64,000 bases of DNA. It comes from JAURVT01 sp049059935 (GTDB lineage: Bacteria; Actinomycetota; Actinomycetes; Propionibacteriales; Nocardioidaceae). Positions 8,211-15,628 of the stretch are shown here, piece after piece. The notes under the pieces were generated by a model, which saw only the letters and a program-made list of their open reading frames with translations, made no database searches and had not been told where the DNA came from. The position numbers were made by a program, and so were the translations under genes. Each line of letters begins with the position of its first letter. Position 1 is the stretch's first letter. The stretch covers positions 1 to 64,000 of the forward strand of contig NZ_JBMGQR010000010.1 in the NCBI RefSeq assembly GCF_049059935.1. The letters run 5' to 3'.

Positions 8211-9515
8211 ATGTCGCTTTTCGCCAAGTACGAAGCCGATCCCGCCACCGTCCGCGCCGCGGGCGACGAGGCGGTCGCCCAGGACGCCTCGTTCCGGTCG
8301 GCCGGCGACCTCGCCGTCCAGCGCGCCCAGCGGGCCGCGAGCGAGACGTCCGGCCTGCTGCCCGCCGAGACGTCGGAGGTGGCGAACCCCGTGCAGGCCG
8401 AGGCCTACTCGCTCGGTGCCGCCGCGCTCCTCGTCGGCGGGTGCCTGCGCACGTTCGCCGACTCGATCGACACCTACAACCAGGGCGTGGCCGGCCTCAA
8501 CACCCGCTGGGACGAGGCCGTCGCGTCCGACTTCGGGGTGGCCTCCGACGCCGGCGCCGAGCCCGACATGACCGACGCCGAGCGCCAGACCGCGCACTCG
8601 GGCGCGGTCAGCGCGGCCCGCGAGGCGCTCCGTACCGAGCTGACCGGCCTGGAGAAGGACCTCAAGACCGAGCTCGACGAGTCCGGCGACGACGCCGCGT
8701 CCAACCTCGGCAAGGGCCCGAACGCGGAGACCCTGTCGTACTACGGCATGGCCGGCGCCCTGCCCGTCAGCGCGCTGGGCGCCCACCTGAGCCTCAGCAC
8801 CGCCGAGCTGCAGAAGCTCGTCGACTTCGGCAAGCAGGCCATCAAGATGGGGACGGTGGGCAAGCGGGCCCGCGAGATCTTCCACATGATCGCCCAGACC
8901 GACCTCAAGGAGGCGGCCAAGCTGATCGACGAGGACTGGAACCGGCTCCTCCAGCGGTCCACCTGGACCGGGGCGAACCCGTTGAAGACCTGGATCCAGG
9001 ACCACTCCGACTTCATGACCCGCTCGGCCGCCGCGATGGACGACGCGGCCGACGCGCGACTCATGCGGCTGTCGAACATGATCTACGACGGCTCCAAGCT
9101 GTCGAAGATCAGCGGCCCGCTGGCGATCGTGGGCGGTGGGCTGCAGATCTACGACACCATCGCCAACTGGGACGAGATGAGCGTCAAGGACCGCACCCTC
9201 AACCTCGCGGGCGGCGGCACGAGCGTCGTCGCCGGTCTCGGCACCGCCGCGATGATGGCCGGCTTCGCCATCCCGGTCGCGGGCCAGGTGGCGCTCGTCG
9301 GCGTCGGGCTGGTGAGCGCGGGCATCGCGATCTACCAGAACTGGGACACCATCACCGACGTCGCCGGCGACCTCGCCAACGGCGTCAAGGACTTCGTCAC
9401 CGACCCGGGCCAGGCGCTCAGCGACGCCGGCGACGCCATCGAGGACGGCCTGGACAAGGTCGGGGACGGCCTCAAGGGCGCTGCCGAGGGCGTCGGCGAC
9501 TTCTTCGGCTTCTGA
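8211..9515 (+). CDS. Putative type VII exported effector with membrane-active C-terminus
   Basis: The product has 434 residues and no signal peptide. Residues 1-190 are helical and share clear similarity with the N-terminus of the calpain-like protein at 18480-20192 (TYNQGVAGLNTRWDEA here versus RYNTGVDDLNARYEAA there, plus a common GDDxAxxLxxGP block). From about residue 300 there are glycine-rich hydrophobic helices (GPLAIVGGGLQIYD and AGFAIPVAGQVALVGVGLVS) that could insert in a membrane. The last 50 residues are acidic repeats of the type GDxxxGVxDF. A CAGGAGG ribosome site precedes the ATG; TAGTCT at 8183-8188 is a possible -10. It is probably a secreted effector or a component of the ESX locus. 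Confidence 0.5.
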   Translation: MSLFAKYEADPATVRAAGDEAVAQDASFRSAGDLAVQRAQRAASETSGLLPAETSEVANPVQAEAYSLGAAALLVGGCLRTFADSIDTYNQGVAGLNTRWDEAVASDFGVASDAGAEPDMTDAERQTAHSGAVSAAREALRTELTGLEKDLKTELDESGDDAASNLGKGPNAETLSYYGMAGALPVSALGAHLSLSTAELQKLVDFGKQAIKMGTVGKRAREIFHMIAQTDLKEAAKLIDEDWNRLLQRSTWTGANPLKTWIQDHSDFMTRSAAAMDDAADARLMRLSNMIYDGSKLSKISGPLAIVGGGLQIYDTIANWDEMSVKDRTLNLAGGGTSVVAGLGTAAMMAGFAIPVAGQVALVGVGLVSAGIAIYQNWDTITDVAGDLANGVKDFVTDPGQALSDAGDAIEDGLDKVGDGLKGAAEGVGDFFGF

Positions 9516-9557
9516 GCCGCCGGTAGCATCGACGCACCCGACCCCGGAGGTCCGACC

Positions 9558-10172
9558 ATCAGGCGCCGACTCCCCGCCGAGCTGGGCCGACGGCTCGCGA
9601 CGCACCGTCCCGTCCCCTGGTGGGTCCAGGTCGGGCTGCCCCTGGTCCCGGCGCTGGTGGTCGCGCTCCCGGTCGCCGCGCTCGGGGCCGAGTGGTGGTA
9701 CGTCCCGCTGCTGGTGCTCCTCGGAACCTGGCTCCTGGCGGCGGCCGTCCTCAGCGAGATCCTGCTGCTGCGCCACCACGTGCACGAGCACGGCATCGTG
9801 AGCCAGTCGGTCTGGCCCTACCCGCGGCGGGTCGTCCCCTTCTACTCCGTCGACCCCGCGTCGCTGCGCATGGCGGGCTACCACCGCGCGGACGGCACCT
9901 GGAAGGACAGCCGCAACCCGCGGTTCCGCGAGGTACCGGGCGTGCCCACGCTGCGGATGGTCGGGCTGCGGCCGGACCGTGCCACCGCCCTCGCGCGTGG
10001 CACGGCCACCTGGAACAGCGCGCCGTACGTCGAGCGGATCCTCGGCACGACGCGTCACGGGCAGCAGGAGGTCGAGCCCGTCGAGTGGGTGCTGGCCTGG
10101 CGCGACGGCGGCGACGACGTCGGGTGGCTGCGCGGTCTGGTGGTCGAGAGCAAGCGGGTCGGCCACATGTGA
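9558..10172 (+). CDS. Two-helix membrane protein with probable ATC start
   Basis: The product has 204 residues. Two hydrophobic helices at about residues 23-70 are followed by a soluble, Arg-rich C-terminal domain (VVPFYSVDPASLRMAGY). A GGAGG ribosome site at 9546-9550 lies exactly seven bases before an in-frame ATC at 9558; no ATG or GTG lies near it. The first in-frame GTG, at 9657, would cut away most of the first helix. The frame is closed upstream by a TGA at 9513. The gene follows the exported-protein candidate directly and could encode its immunity or accessory factor. No family is recognised. Confidence 0.55.
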   Translation: MRRRLPAELGRRLATHRPVPWWVQVGLPLVPALVVALPVAALGAEWWYVPLLVLLGTWLLAAAVLSEILLLRHHVHEHGIVSQSVWPYPRRVVPFYSVDPASLRMAGYHRADGTWKDSRNPRFREVPGVPTLRMVGLRPDRATALARGTATWNSAPYVERILGTTRHGQQEVEPVEWVLAWRDGGDDVGWLRGLVVESKRVGHM

Positions 10173-10179
10173 GGTCGGC

Positions 10180-10185
10180 TACCGT
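10180..10185 (+). promoter_or_regulatory. -10 box of a leaderless promoter (TACCGT, six bases, ATG)
   Basis: TACCGT ends six bases before the ATG at 10192, placing +1 on the A of the start codon. No ribosome site lies in between. This is one of a series of identically spaced boxes in the window. Confidence 0.6.
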
Positions 10186-10191
10186 GCACCC

Positions 10192-10599
10192 ATGAGCTCT
10201 CGGCCCACGGCCCACGCCCGCCGCAGCGTGCTGGTGACGTCGCTCCTGGTGACCCTCGGCGCGGTGGTCCTCTTCGGCGCGCTCGTCGCCGCCTCGCTCG
10301 GCGGGGTCAGCGGTCCGGCCATCGACGTGACCTCGCTCGTCGGCGTCGTCGTCCTCCTCGTCGCGCACCTGTGGGCCTCGCGCTCACGCTGGCTCGCCTC
10401 GATCGCCCTCGTCGTGCTGCCGGCGCTCGCCCTGTTCGCCGCCCCGGCCGTCGCCTCGCGCGACGGCGAGACGCCCGTCGCGGTCGGCGCGCTCGTCGTC
10501 GGGGCCGTCCTCACGCTGGCCTCGACCTCGGTCGCGGTGTGGGTCGGCAACCGGTGGGGGCCGTCGGGCCCGATGGGGGACATCAACCTCGGGGTCTGA
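10192..10599 (+). CDS. Four-helix small membrane protein, unknown function
   Basis: The product has 135 residues. Four hydrophobic segments are visible, at about 12-34, 42-60, 66-84 and 92-112, with a short positively charged N-terminus and a C-terminal tail GNRWGPSGPMGDINLGV. It starts at ATG without a ribosome site, consistent with a leaderless transcript from the TACCGT box. It is the last gene of the type VII-associated cluster and ends seven bases from the convergent acVLRF1 gene. No family is recognised; a role as membrane immunity or accessory protein for the putative effector two genes upstream is only a guess. Confidence 0.55.
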   Translation: MSSRPTAHARRSVLVTSLLVTLGAVVLFGALVAASLGGVSGPAIDVTSLVGVVVLLVAHLWASRSRWLASIALVVLPALALFAAPAVASRDGETPVAVGALVVGAVLTLASTSVAVWVGNRWGPSGPMGDINLGV

Positions 10600-10606
10600 G
10601 CGAGCC

Positions 10607-11179
10607 TCAGGCGAGGTCGTTGAGGGTGATCTCGACCGACCGCGCCGACGCCACGGCGTCGACCAGCACCCGGTGGCGGGGGTCGGGGACGTCGAGGTGG
10701 CGGGGCAGCACGTCGACGGACGTGCGCATCTCGTCGACCACCTGACGCACCAGGGCGCGGTCTCCCCCGCCGACGACGGCGAGGCCGTCGGCGCCGGCGA
10801 ACAGCCGGTCGGCGTGACCGGCACAGGCCTGCACCAGCTCGTCGGCCTGGTTGGCCCGGCGACGGGCGTACCGCTGCTGGCTCCAGCCGCCGGCCTTGGT
10901 CTGCCCCTGGACGTAGCGGGTGCCGGACTTGTGGGCCGTCAGCGCGCCGTCGTCGACGAGCCCGACCGCGTAGCCGCCTCGGCGCACGAGCAGGAGGCCG
11001 AACCGGCTGGGGACCGGCGCCTCGTCGAGGCGGGCCTCGGCGCCGTCGGCGGCGGTCAGCGTCACCGACGTGCCGCGCTCCGTGCGCGCCACCTCGCCGT
11101 GGCGGGCCGCGAACCGCTCGACCCAGCCGGGCAGACGCACGACGGGCACCAGCACGGTGCGCGTGCCGGTGCCCGTCAT
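10607..11179 (-). CDS. acVLRF1-type peptidyl-tRNA hydrolase/release factor
   Basis: The product has 190 residues. It carries the hallmark block of the Vms1-like release-factor family: HKSGTRYVQGQTKAGGWSQQ, continuing into an Arg-rich RYARRRANQ. The GWSQ in this block is the GxxQ catalytic loop that enters the peptidyl-transferase centre and frees nascent chains from tRNA on stalled large subunits. The N-terminal half is strand rich and the C-terminal half is a Rossmann-like segment (LFAGADGLAVVGGGDRALV). It lies downstream of the suf operon with a 22-base gap and is probably co-transcribed. Family knowledge suggests a role in ribosome-associated quality control. Confidence 0.85.
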   Translation of the reverse strand: MTGTGTRTVLVPVVRLPGWVERFAARHGEVARTERGTSVTLTAADGAEARLDEAPVPSRFGLLLVRRGGYAVGLVDDGALTAHKSGTRYVQGQTKAGGWSQQRYARRRANQADELVQACAGHADRLFAGADGLAVVGGGDRALVRQVVDEMRTSVDVLPRHLDVPDPRHRVLVDAVASARSVEITLNDLA

Positions 11180-11201
11180 GGGTGTCGTGGAGGCCGGGAC
11201 C

Positions 11202-11579
11202 TCAGACGTTGAAGCCGAGGGCGCGGAGCATCTCGCGACCGTCGTCGGTGATCTTGTCCGGGCCCCACGGCGGCATCCAGACCCAGTTGATCCGGAAGTC
11301 GTTCACGACGCCCTCGAGGCTCTGGCGCGTCTGGTCCTCGATGACGTCGGTCAGCGGGCAGGCCGCGGACGTGAGCGTCATGTCGATGACGGCGTTGTTG
11401 TCGGCGTCGACGTGCGCGCCGTAGACCAGGCCGAGGTCGACGACGTTGATGCCGAGCTCGGGGTCGACGACGTCCTTCATCGCCTCGGTGACGTCCTCGA
11501 CCGTCGGCGCACCCGGCTTGGGGGTGAGGTCGACGTCGGGCAGGTCGGTCGCGGTGGCGGTGGTCGTCTCGTCACTCAT
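11202..11579 (-). CDS. sufT: SufT-like Fe-S cluster assembly protein (MIP18/DUF59)
   Basis: The product has 125 residues. Core MIP18 features are visible: VVDPELGINVVDLGLVYG followed by MTLTSAACPLTDVIEDQ, where the Cys is the conserved residue proposed to help cluster transfer. The C-terminal WVWMPPWGPDKITDDGREML completes the family signature. The first 25 residues are Thr/Asp rich and likely disordered. Its ATG overlaps the sufU stop (ATGA), indicating translational coupling. It acts in maturation of iron-sulfur proteins with the rest of the operon. Confidence 0.92.
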   Translation of the reverse strand: MSDETTTATATDLPDVDLTPKPGAPTVEDVTEAMKDVVDPELGINVVDLGLVYGAHVDADNNAVIDMTLTSAACPLTDVIEDQTRQSLEGVVNDFRINWVWMPPWGPDKITDDGREMLRALGFNV

Positions 11580-12025
11580 GCGTTCTCCTTGGTCTCGGCG
11601 GCCTGTGCGGTCGCGTCCTTCCAGGCCATCCACGGCAGCAGCGCGCACTTCACGCGTGCCGGGAACTTGGCGACGCCCGCGAAGGCGATGCCGTCCTCGA
11701 GCGTCTCCTCGTCGGGCTCCACGGTGCCACGGCCCTGCATCAGCCGCTGGAACTCCGCCTGCGTGGCGAGGGCGTCCTCGACGGGCCGCCCGACCACGAG
11801 GTCGTTCAGCACCGACGCGGACGCCTGGCTGATCGAGCAGCCCAGCGCGTCGTACGACACGTCGGACACGGTGCCGCCGTCGAGGTGCACGCGGAGCGTG
11901 ATCTCGTCGCCGCAGGTGGGGTTGACGTGGTGGACCTCGGCCTCGAAGGGCTCGCGCAGGCCTGCCCCGTGGGGGCTCTTGTAGTGGTCCAGGATGATCT
12001 CCTGGTACAGCGCTTCCAGATCCAT
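11576..12025 (-). CDS. sufU: SufU sulfur-transfer protein
   Basis: The product has 149 residues. The three zinc/sulfur ligands are present in family context: NPTCGDE, ALGCSISQAS and RVKCALLPW. SufU accepts persulfide sulfur from SufS and passes it to the SufBCD scaffold. The start is taken at ATG 12025, preceded by AAGGTG; a GTG three codons upstream, which overlaps the sufS stop as GTGA, is an alternative. The gene sits between sufS and sufT in the usual Gram-positive order. Confidence 0.95.
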   Translation of the reverse strand: MDLEALYQEIILDHYKSPHGAGLREPFEAEVHHVNPTCGDEITLRVHLDGGTVSDVSYDALGCSISQASASVLNDLVVGRPVEDALATQAEFQRLMQGRGTVEPDEETLEDGIAFAGVAKFPARVKCALLPWMAWKDATAQAAETKENA

Positions 12026-12030
12026 CGTGC

Positions 12031-13299
12031 TCACACCTTGAAGAAACGTCGGGTGCGCTCGATCCCATCCACCAGGGCGTCGATCTCCGCCTCGGTGGTG
12101 TACAGGTAGAACGACGCGCGGGTGGTGGACTGGACGCCGAACCGCAGGTGGGCCGGCTTGGCGCAGTGGTGGCCGGCGCGCACGGCGATGCCGAGCGAGT
12201 CGAGCACCTGGCTGACGTCGTGCGGGTGCACGCCGTCGACGGTGAAGCTGATCGCTCCCCCGCGCTCGACGGCCTCGGACGGCCCGACGACCCTGAGGCC
12301 CTCGACCGTCTGCAGGCCCTTCAGCGCGTAGGCGGTGATCGCCTGCTCGTGCGCGGCGACGTTCTCCATGCCGAGCGCGGTGAGGTAGTCCGCGGCCGCG
12401 CCCAGGCCGACGGCCTGCGCGATCGGCGGCGTGCCGGCCTCGAACCGCGACGGCGGCGCGGCGAACGTCGAGCGGTCCATCGTGACGGTCTCGATCATCT
12501 CGCCGCCACCGAGGAACGGCGGCAGCTGCGCCAGCAGGTCGTAGCGGCCCCAGAGCACGCCGATGCCGGTGGGCCCGACCATCTTGTGGCCGGTGAAGGC
12601 GACGAGGTCGGCGCCCAGCGCGGCGACGTCGACGGGGATCTGCGGCACGGCCTGCGACCCGTCGACGACGACGAGCGCGCCGACGGCGTGCGCGCGCTCG
12701 ATGATCGGCGCCAGCGGGTTGATGGTGCCGAGCATGTTGGACACCCAGGTCACCGAGACGACCTTGGTGCGCTCGTTGACCAGCTCGTCGAGGTTGCTCA
12801 GGTCGAGCCGGCCCTCGTCGGTGACGCCGAACCAGCGCAGCGTCGCGCCGTTGCGGTCGCGCAGCAGCTGCCACGGCACGATGTTGGAGTGGTGCTCCAT
12901 CTCGGTGATGACGATCTCGTCGCCGGCACCGATCGCGTGCTCACCCGTGGCGTCGCCGAGCACGCGGGCCACCAGGTTGAGCGCCTCGGAGGCGTTCTTG
13001 GTGAAGACCACCTCGTCGCGCGACGGGGCGCCGATGAAGGCCGCCACCTTGTCGCGGCCGGTCTCGAACGCCTCGGACGCCTCGGCGCCCAGCTGGTGCA
13101 TCGCGCGGGCCACGTTGGCGTTGTGCAGCAGGTAGTGGTCGGCGATCGCGTCGACCACCTGCTGCGGCTTGTGCGACGTGTTGGCGCTGTCGAGGTACAC
13201 CAGCGCCTTGTCGTCGGCCATGCGGCGGGCCAGGACCGGGAAGTCCTCCCGGACCTTGGCCACGTCGTAGCCGGTCTCCTGCCCCGCCACCAGCGTCAT
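12031..13299 (-). CDS. sufS: SufS cysteine desulfurase
   Basis: The product has 422 residues, normal for the group II NifS/SufS family. The PLP-binding lysine is in AFTGHKMVGPTGIGVLWG; EMEHHSNIVPW and the substrate Cys in RAGHHCAKP are present. It releases sulfur from L-cysteine for iron-sulfur cluster assembly in the cytoplasm. The ATG shares one base with the sufC stop (TGATG). Confidence 0.97.
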   Translation of the reverse strand: MTLVAGQETGYDVAKVREDFPVLARRMADDKALVYLDSANTSHKPQQVVDAIADHYLLHNANVARAMHQLGAEASEAFETGRDKVAAFIGAPSRDEVVFTKNASEALNLVARVLGDATGEHAIGAGDEIVITEMEHHSNIVPWQLLRDRNGATLRWFGVTDEGRLDLSNLDELVNERTKVVSVTWVSNMLGTINPLAPIIERAHAVGALVVVDGSQAVPQIPVDVAALGADLVAFTGHKMVGPTGIGVLWGRYDLLAQLPPFLGGGEMIETVTMDRSTFAAPPSRFEAGTPPIAQAVGLGAAADYLTALGMENVAAHEQAITAYALKGLQTVEGLRVVGPSEAVERGGAISFTVDGVHPHDVSQVLDSLGIAVRAGHHCAKPAHLRFGVQSTTRASFYLYTTEAEIDALVDGIERTRRFFKV

Positions 13300-14060
13300 C
13301 AGACAGCCGCCGCCTTGGTGTACTTGTCGTAGCCGTTGGCCTCGAGCTCCTCGGCCAGCTCGGCGCCGCCCTGGTCGGCGACGCGGCCCGCGACGAAGAC
13401 GTGGACGAAGTCGGGCTTGATGTAGCGCAGGATGCGCGTGTAGTGCGTGATCAGCAGGACGCCGCGGTCACCCTGCGCCGAGAAGCGGTTGACGCCCTCG
13501 GACACGATGCGCAGCGCGTCGATGTCGAGGCCGGAGTCGGTCTCGTCGAGCACCGCGAACTTGGGGTTGAGCAGCTCGAGCTGGACGATCTCGTGGCGCT
13601 TCTTCTCGCCGCCGGAGAACCCGTCGTTGACGCTGCGCTGCGCGAACTCCTTGTCCAGGTCCAGGCCCTCGAGCGCGACGTTGACGTCCTTGACCCAGGT
13701 GCGGAGCTTGGGGGCCTCGCCGTCGACGGCCGTCTTGGCCGCGCGCAGGAAGTTGGCCACCGAGACGCCCGGGATCTCGACCGGGTACTGCATCGCCAGG
13801 AACATGCCGGCGCGGGCGCGCTCGTCGACGCTCATGTCGAGCACGTCGACGCCGTCGAGGTGCACCGAGCCACCGGTCACGTTGTACTTCGGGTGGCCGG
13901 CGATGGAGTACGCCAGCGTCGACTTGCCCGAGCCGTTGGGGCCCATGATCGCGTGGGTCTCACCGGACTTCACGGTGAGGTCGACGCCCTTGAGGATCTC
14001 CTTGGGGCCGTCGTCGGTCCGGACCTCGACGTGCAGGTCCTTGATCTCCAGCGTGGACAT
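13299..14060 (-). CDS. sufC: SufC ABC-type ATPase of the SufBCD scaffold
   Basis: The product has 253 residues. Walker A is GPNGSGKST, the signature segment reads GFSGGEKKRHEI, and Walker B is AVLDETDSGLDIDALR, all typical of SufC. It hydrolyses ATP to reshape the SufB-SufD scaffold during cluster assembly. It is part of the tightly packed suf operon, 30 bases downstream of the Rieske ferredoxin gene, with an AGGAGCT ribosome site. Confidence 0.97.
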   Translation of the reverse strand: MSTLEIKDLHVEVRTDDGPKEILKGVDLTVKSGETHAIMGPNGSGKSTLAYSIAGHPKYNVTGGSVHLDGVDVLDMSVDERARAGMFLAMQYPVEIPGVSVANFLRAAKTAVDGEAPKLRTWVKDVNVALEGLDLDKEFAQRSVNDGFSGGEKKRHEIVQLELLNPKFAVLDETDSGLDIDALRIVSEGVNRFSAQGDRGVLLITHYTRILRYIKPDFVHVFVAGRVADQGGAELAEELEANGYDKYTKAAAV

Positions 14061-14090
14061 GTAGCTCCTTCTTCTTCTTCGTCTCGTGAG

Positions 14091-14411
14091 TCAGAGCGAG
14101 GCGCCGGCGGGGTCCACCAGGACCGCGTCGCCGTCGACCTTGCAGGGATAGGTGGCGACCGGGGCGGTCGCGGGCAGGTTGAGCGCCTCGCCGGTGCGGA
14201 CGTCGAAGCGCGAGCCGTGCAGGTAGCACTCGATCTCGCAGCCCTCGACGTCACCGTCGGACAGCGGCACCTCCGCGTGCGAGCACTCGTCGGCGACGGC
14301 GTAGACGTCGTCACCCGAGCGCACCAGCGCGATGTCGATGCCGTCGACCTCGATGCCGAGGGCCTTGCCCTCGGTCACCTCGGCCAGCGTGGCGGCCTGG
14401 ACGAACGCCAT
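14091..14411 (-). CDS. Rieske-type ferredoxin in the suf operon
   Basis: The product has 106 residues. The Rieske ligands are C-S-H in DECSHAEVPLSDGDVEGCEI and C-x2-H in ECYLHGSRFD, giving a [2Fe-2S] cluster with two Cys and two His. The fold matches soluble dioxygenase-type ferredoxins. It overlaps the sufD stop by one base (TGATG), so it is translated with the assembly proteins. Actinobacterial suf operons often carry such a gene. It is likely an electron donor to cluster assembly or a cluster carrier; the exact partner is not known from sequence. Confidence 0.9.
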   Translation of the reverse strand: MAFVQAATLAEVTEGKALGIEVDGIDIALVRSGDDVYAVADECSHAEVPLSDGDVEGCEIECYLHGSRFDVRTGEALNLPATAPVATYPCKVDGDAVLVDPAGASL

Positions 14412-15628
14412 CAGGGCGTCGTCCCTGCGTCGACCGGCGGCAGCGCGAGGTTGATGTTCTTGGCCAGCTCGGCCTCGACGGCCTGCAGCAGGCGCTCCTC
14501 GAGCTCGTGGACGCCGATCTTGCGGATCACGTCGTTGAAGAAGCCGTTGACGACGAGGCGACGCGCCTCGTCCTCGGGGATGCCGCGGCTCTGCAGGTAG
14601 AACAGGTGCTGGTCGTCGAAGCGGCCGGTGGTGCTGGCGTGGCCGGCACCGGCGATCTCGCCGGTCTCGATCTCCAGGTTCGGCACCGAGTCGGCGCGGG
14701 CGCCGTCGGTGAGCACGAGGTTGTCGTTGCTCTCGTACGTCTCGATGCCCTCGGCCGCCTTGCGGATGAGGACGTCGCCGATCCAGACCGTGCGGGCGTC
14801 CTGGCCCTGCAGCGCACCCTTGTACTCGACGTTGCTGACCGACTTGGGCCGGTTGTGGTCGACGAACAGGCGGTGCTCGAGGTGCTGGCCCGCGTCGGCG
14901 AAGTACAGCCCGAGCATCTGGGCGTCGCCGCCGCTGCTCTCGTACTCGACCGACACGTTGAGGCGCACCAGGTCGCCGCCGAACGAGACGGCGCCGTGCT
15001 TGTAGGTGGCGTCGCGACCGACCAGCGCGTGGTGGTGCGCGACGTGCACCGCGTCGTCGTCCCAGTCCTGGATCGACAGCAGCGTGAGGTTGGCGCCGTC
15101 GCCGACCTTGACCTCGACGTTGGCGGCCAGCGTGGCGCTGCCGACGTGGTCGAGCAGGATGGTGGCCTTCGCGAACGGCTTCACGTCGATGAACACGTGG
15201 CCGAAGCTCGCGCCCTCGACGCCCTCGCCGCGGACGTTGACCACCACGGGCTCGGCGACCTCGGCCTCGGCGGGCACCGTGATGACGGTGGCCTCGCCGA
15301 AGGAGGTCCAGGCCTGGGCGCTGATCCGGTCGCCGGGGGCGTAGACCGAGCCCAGGCGGGCGTCGTCGCGCCCGACCTGCTCGACCTGCACCGGGTCGGC
15401 CGCCTGGACGGACGCGACGATCTTGCCGTCGGCCGCGAACGAGCCGTCGTGCAGGCCGCGGAGGCGCTTGAGCGGGGTGAACCGCCAGACCTCCTCCAGG
15501 CCCTTGGGCACGTCGTGGTCGGCGAGGTCGAACGAGCCGACCGGGTGGAGGTGGGACGAGATCTGCCCGCCCACCTCCAGCGCGGCCTCGACGTTGTCGA
15601 CGTGCACTTCCTCGGGGGTCGTCGTCAC
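14411..15628 (-). CDS. sufD: SufD scaffold subunit
   Basis: The product has 405 residues, with the beta-helix core and the C-terminal SufD/SufB signature (AGHASTTGRFDDQHLFYLQSR, then RGIPEDEARRLVVNGF). It pairs with SufB and SufC as the cluster scaffold. The GTG at 15628 overlaps the sufB stop as GTGA; the frame is open further upstream, but there it only mirrors sufB. The product starts VTTTPEEVHVDN. Confidence 0.95.
   Translation of the reverse strand: MTTTPEEVHVDNVEAALEVGGQISSHLHPVGSFDLADHDVPKGLEEVWRFTPLKRLRGLHDGSFAADGKIVASVQAADPVQVEQVGRDDARLGSVYAPGDRISAQAWTSFGEATVITVPAEAEVAEPVVVNVRGEGVEGASFGHVFIDVKPFAKATILLDHVGSATLAANVEVKVGDGANLTLLSIQDWDDDAVHVAHHHALVGRDATYKHGAVSFGGDLVRLNVSVEYESSGGDAQMLGLYFADAGQHLEHRLFVDHNRPKSVSNVEYKGALQGQDARTVWIGDVLIRKAAEGIETYESNDNLVLTDGARADSVPNLEIETGEIAGAGHASTTGRFDDQHLFYLQSRGIPEDEARRLVVNGFFNDVIRKIGVHELEERLLQAVEAELAKNINLALPPVDAGTTP

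Noticed and set aside
7179..10166. A 995-codon open frame on the minus strand
   Set aside because: It lies opposite three plus-strand genes with ribosome sites and sensible proteins; its translation is low-complexity Arg/Asp/Gly/Val without domains, an artefact of high GC.
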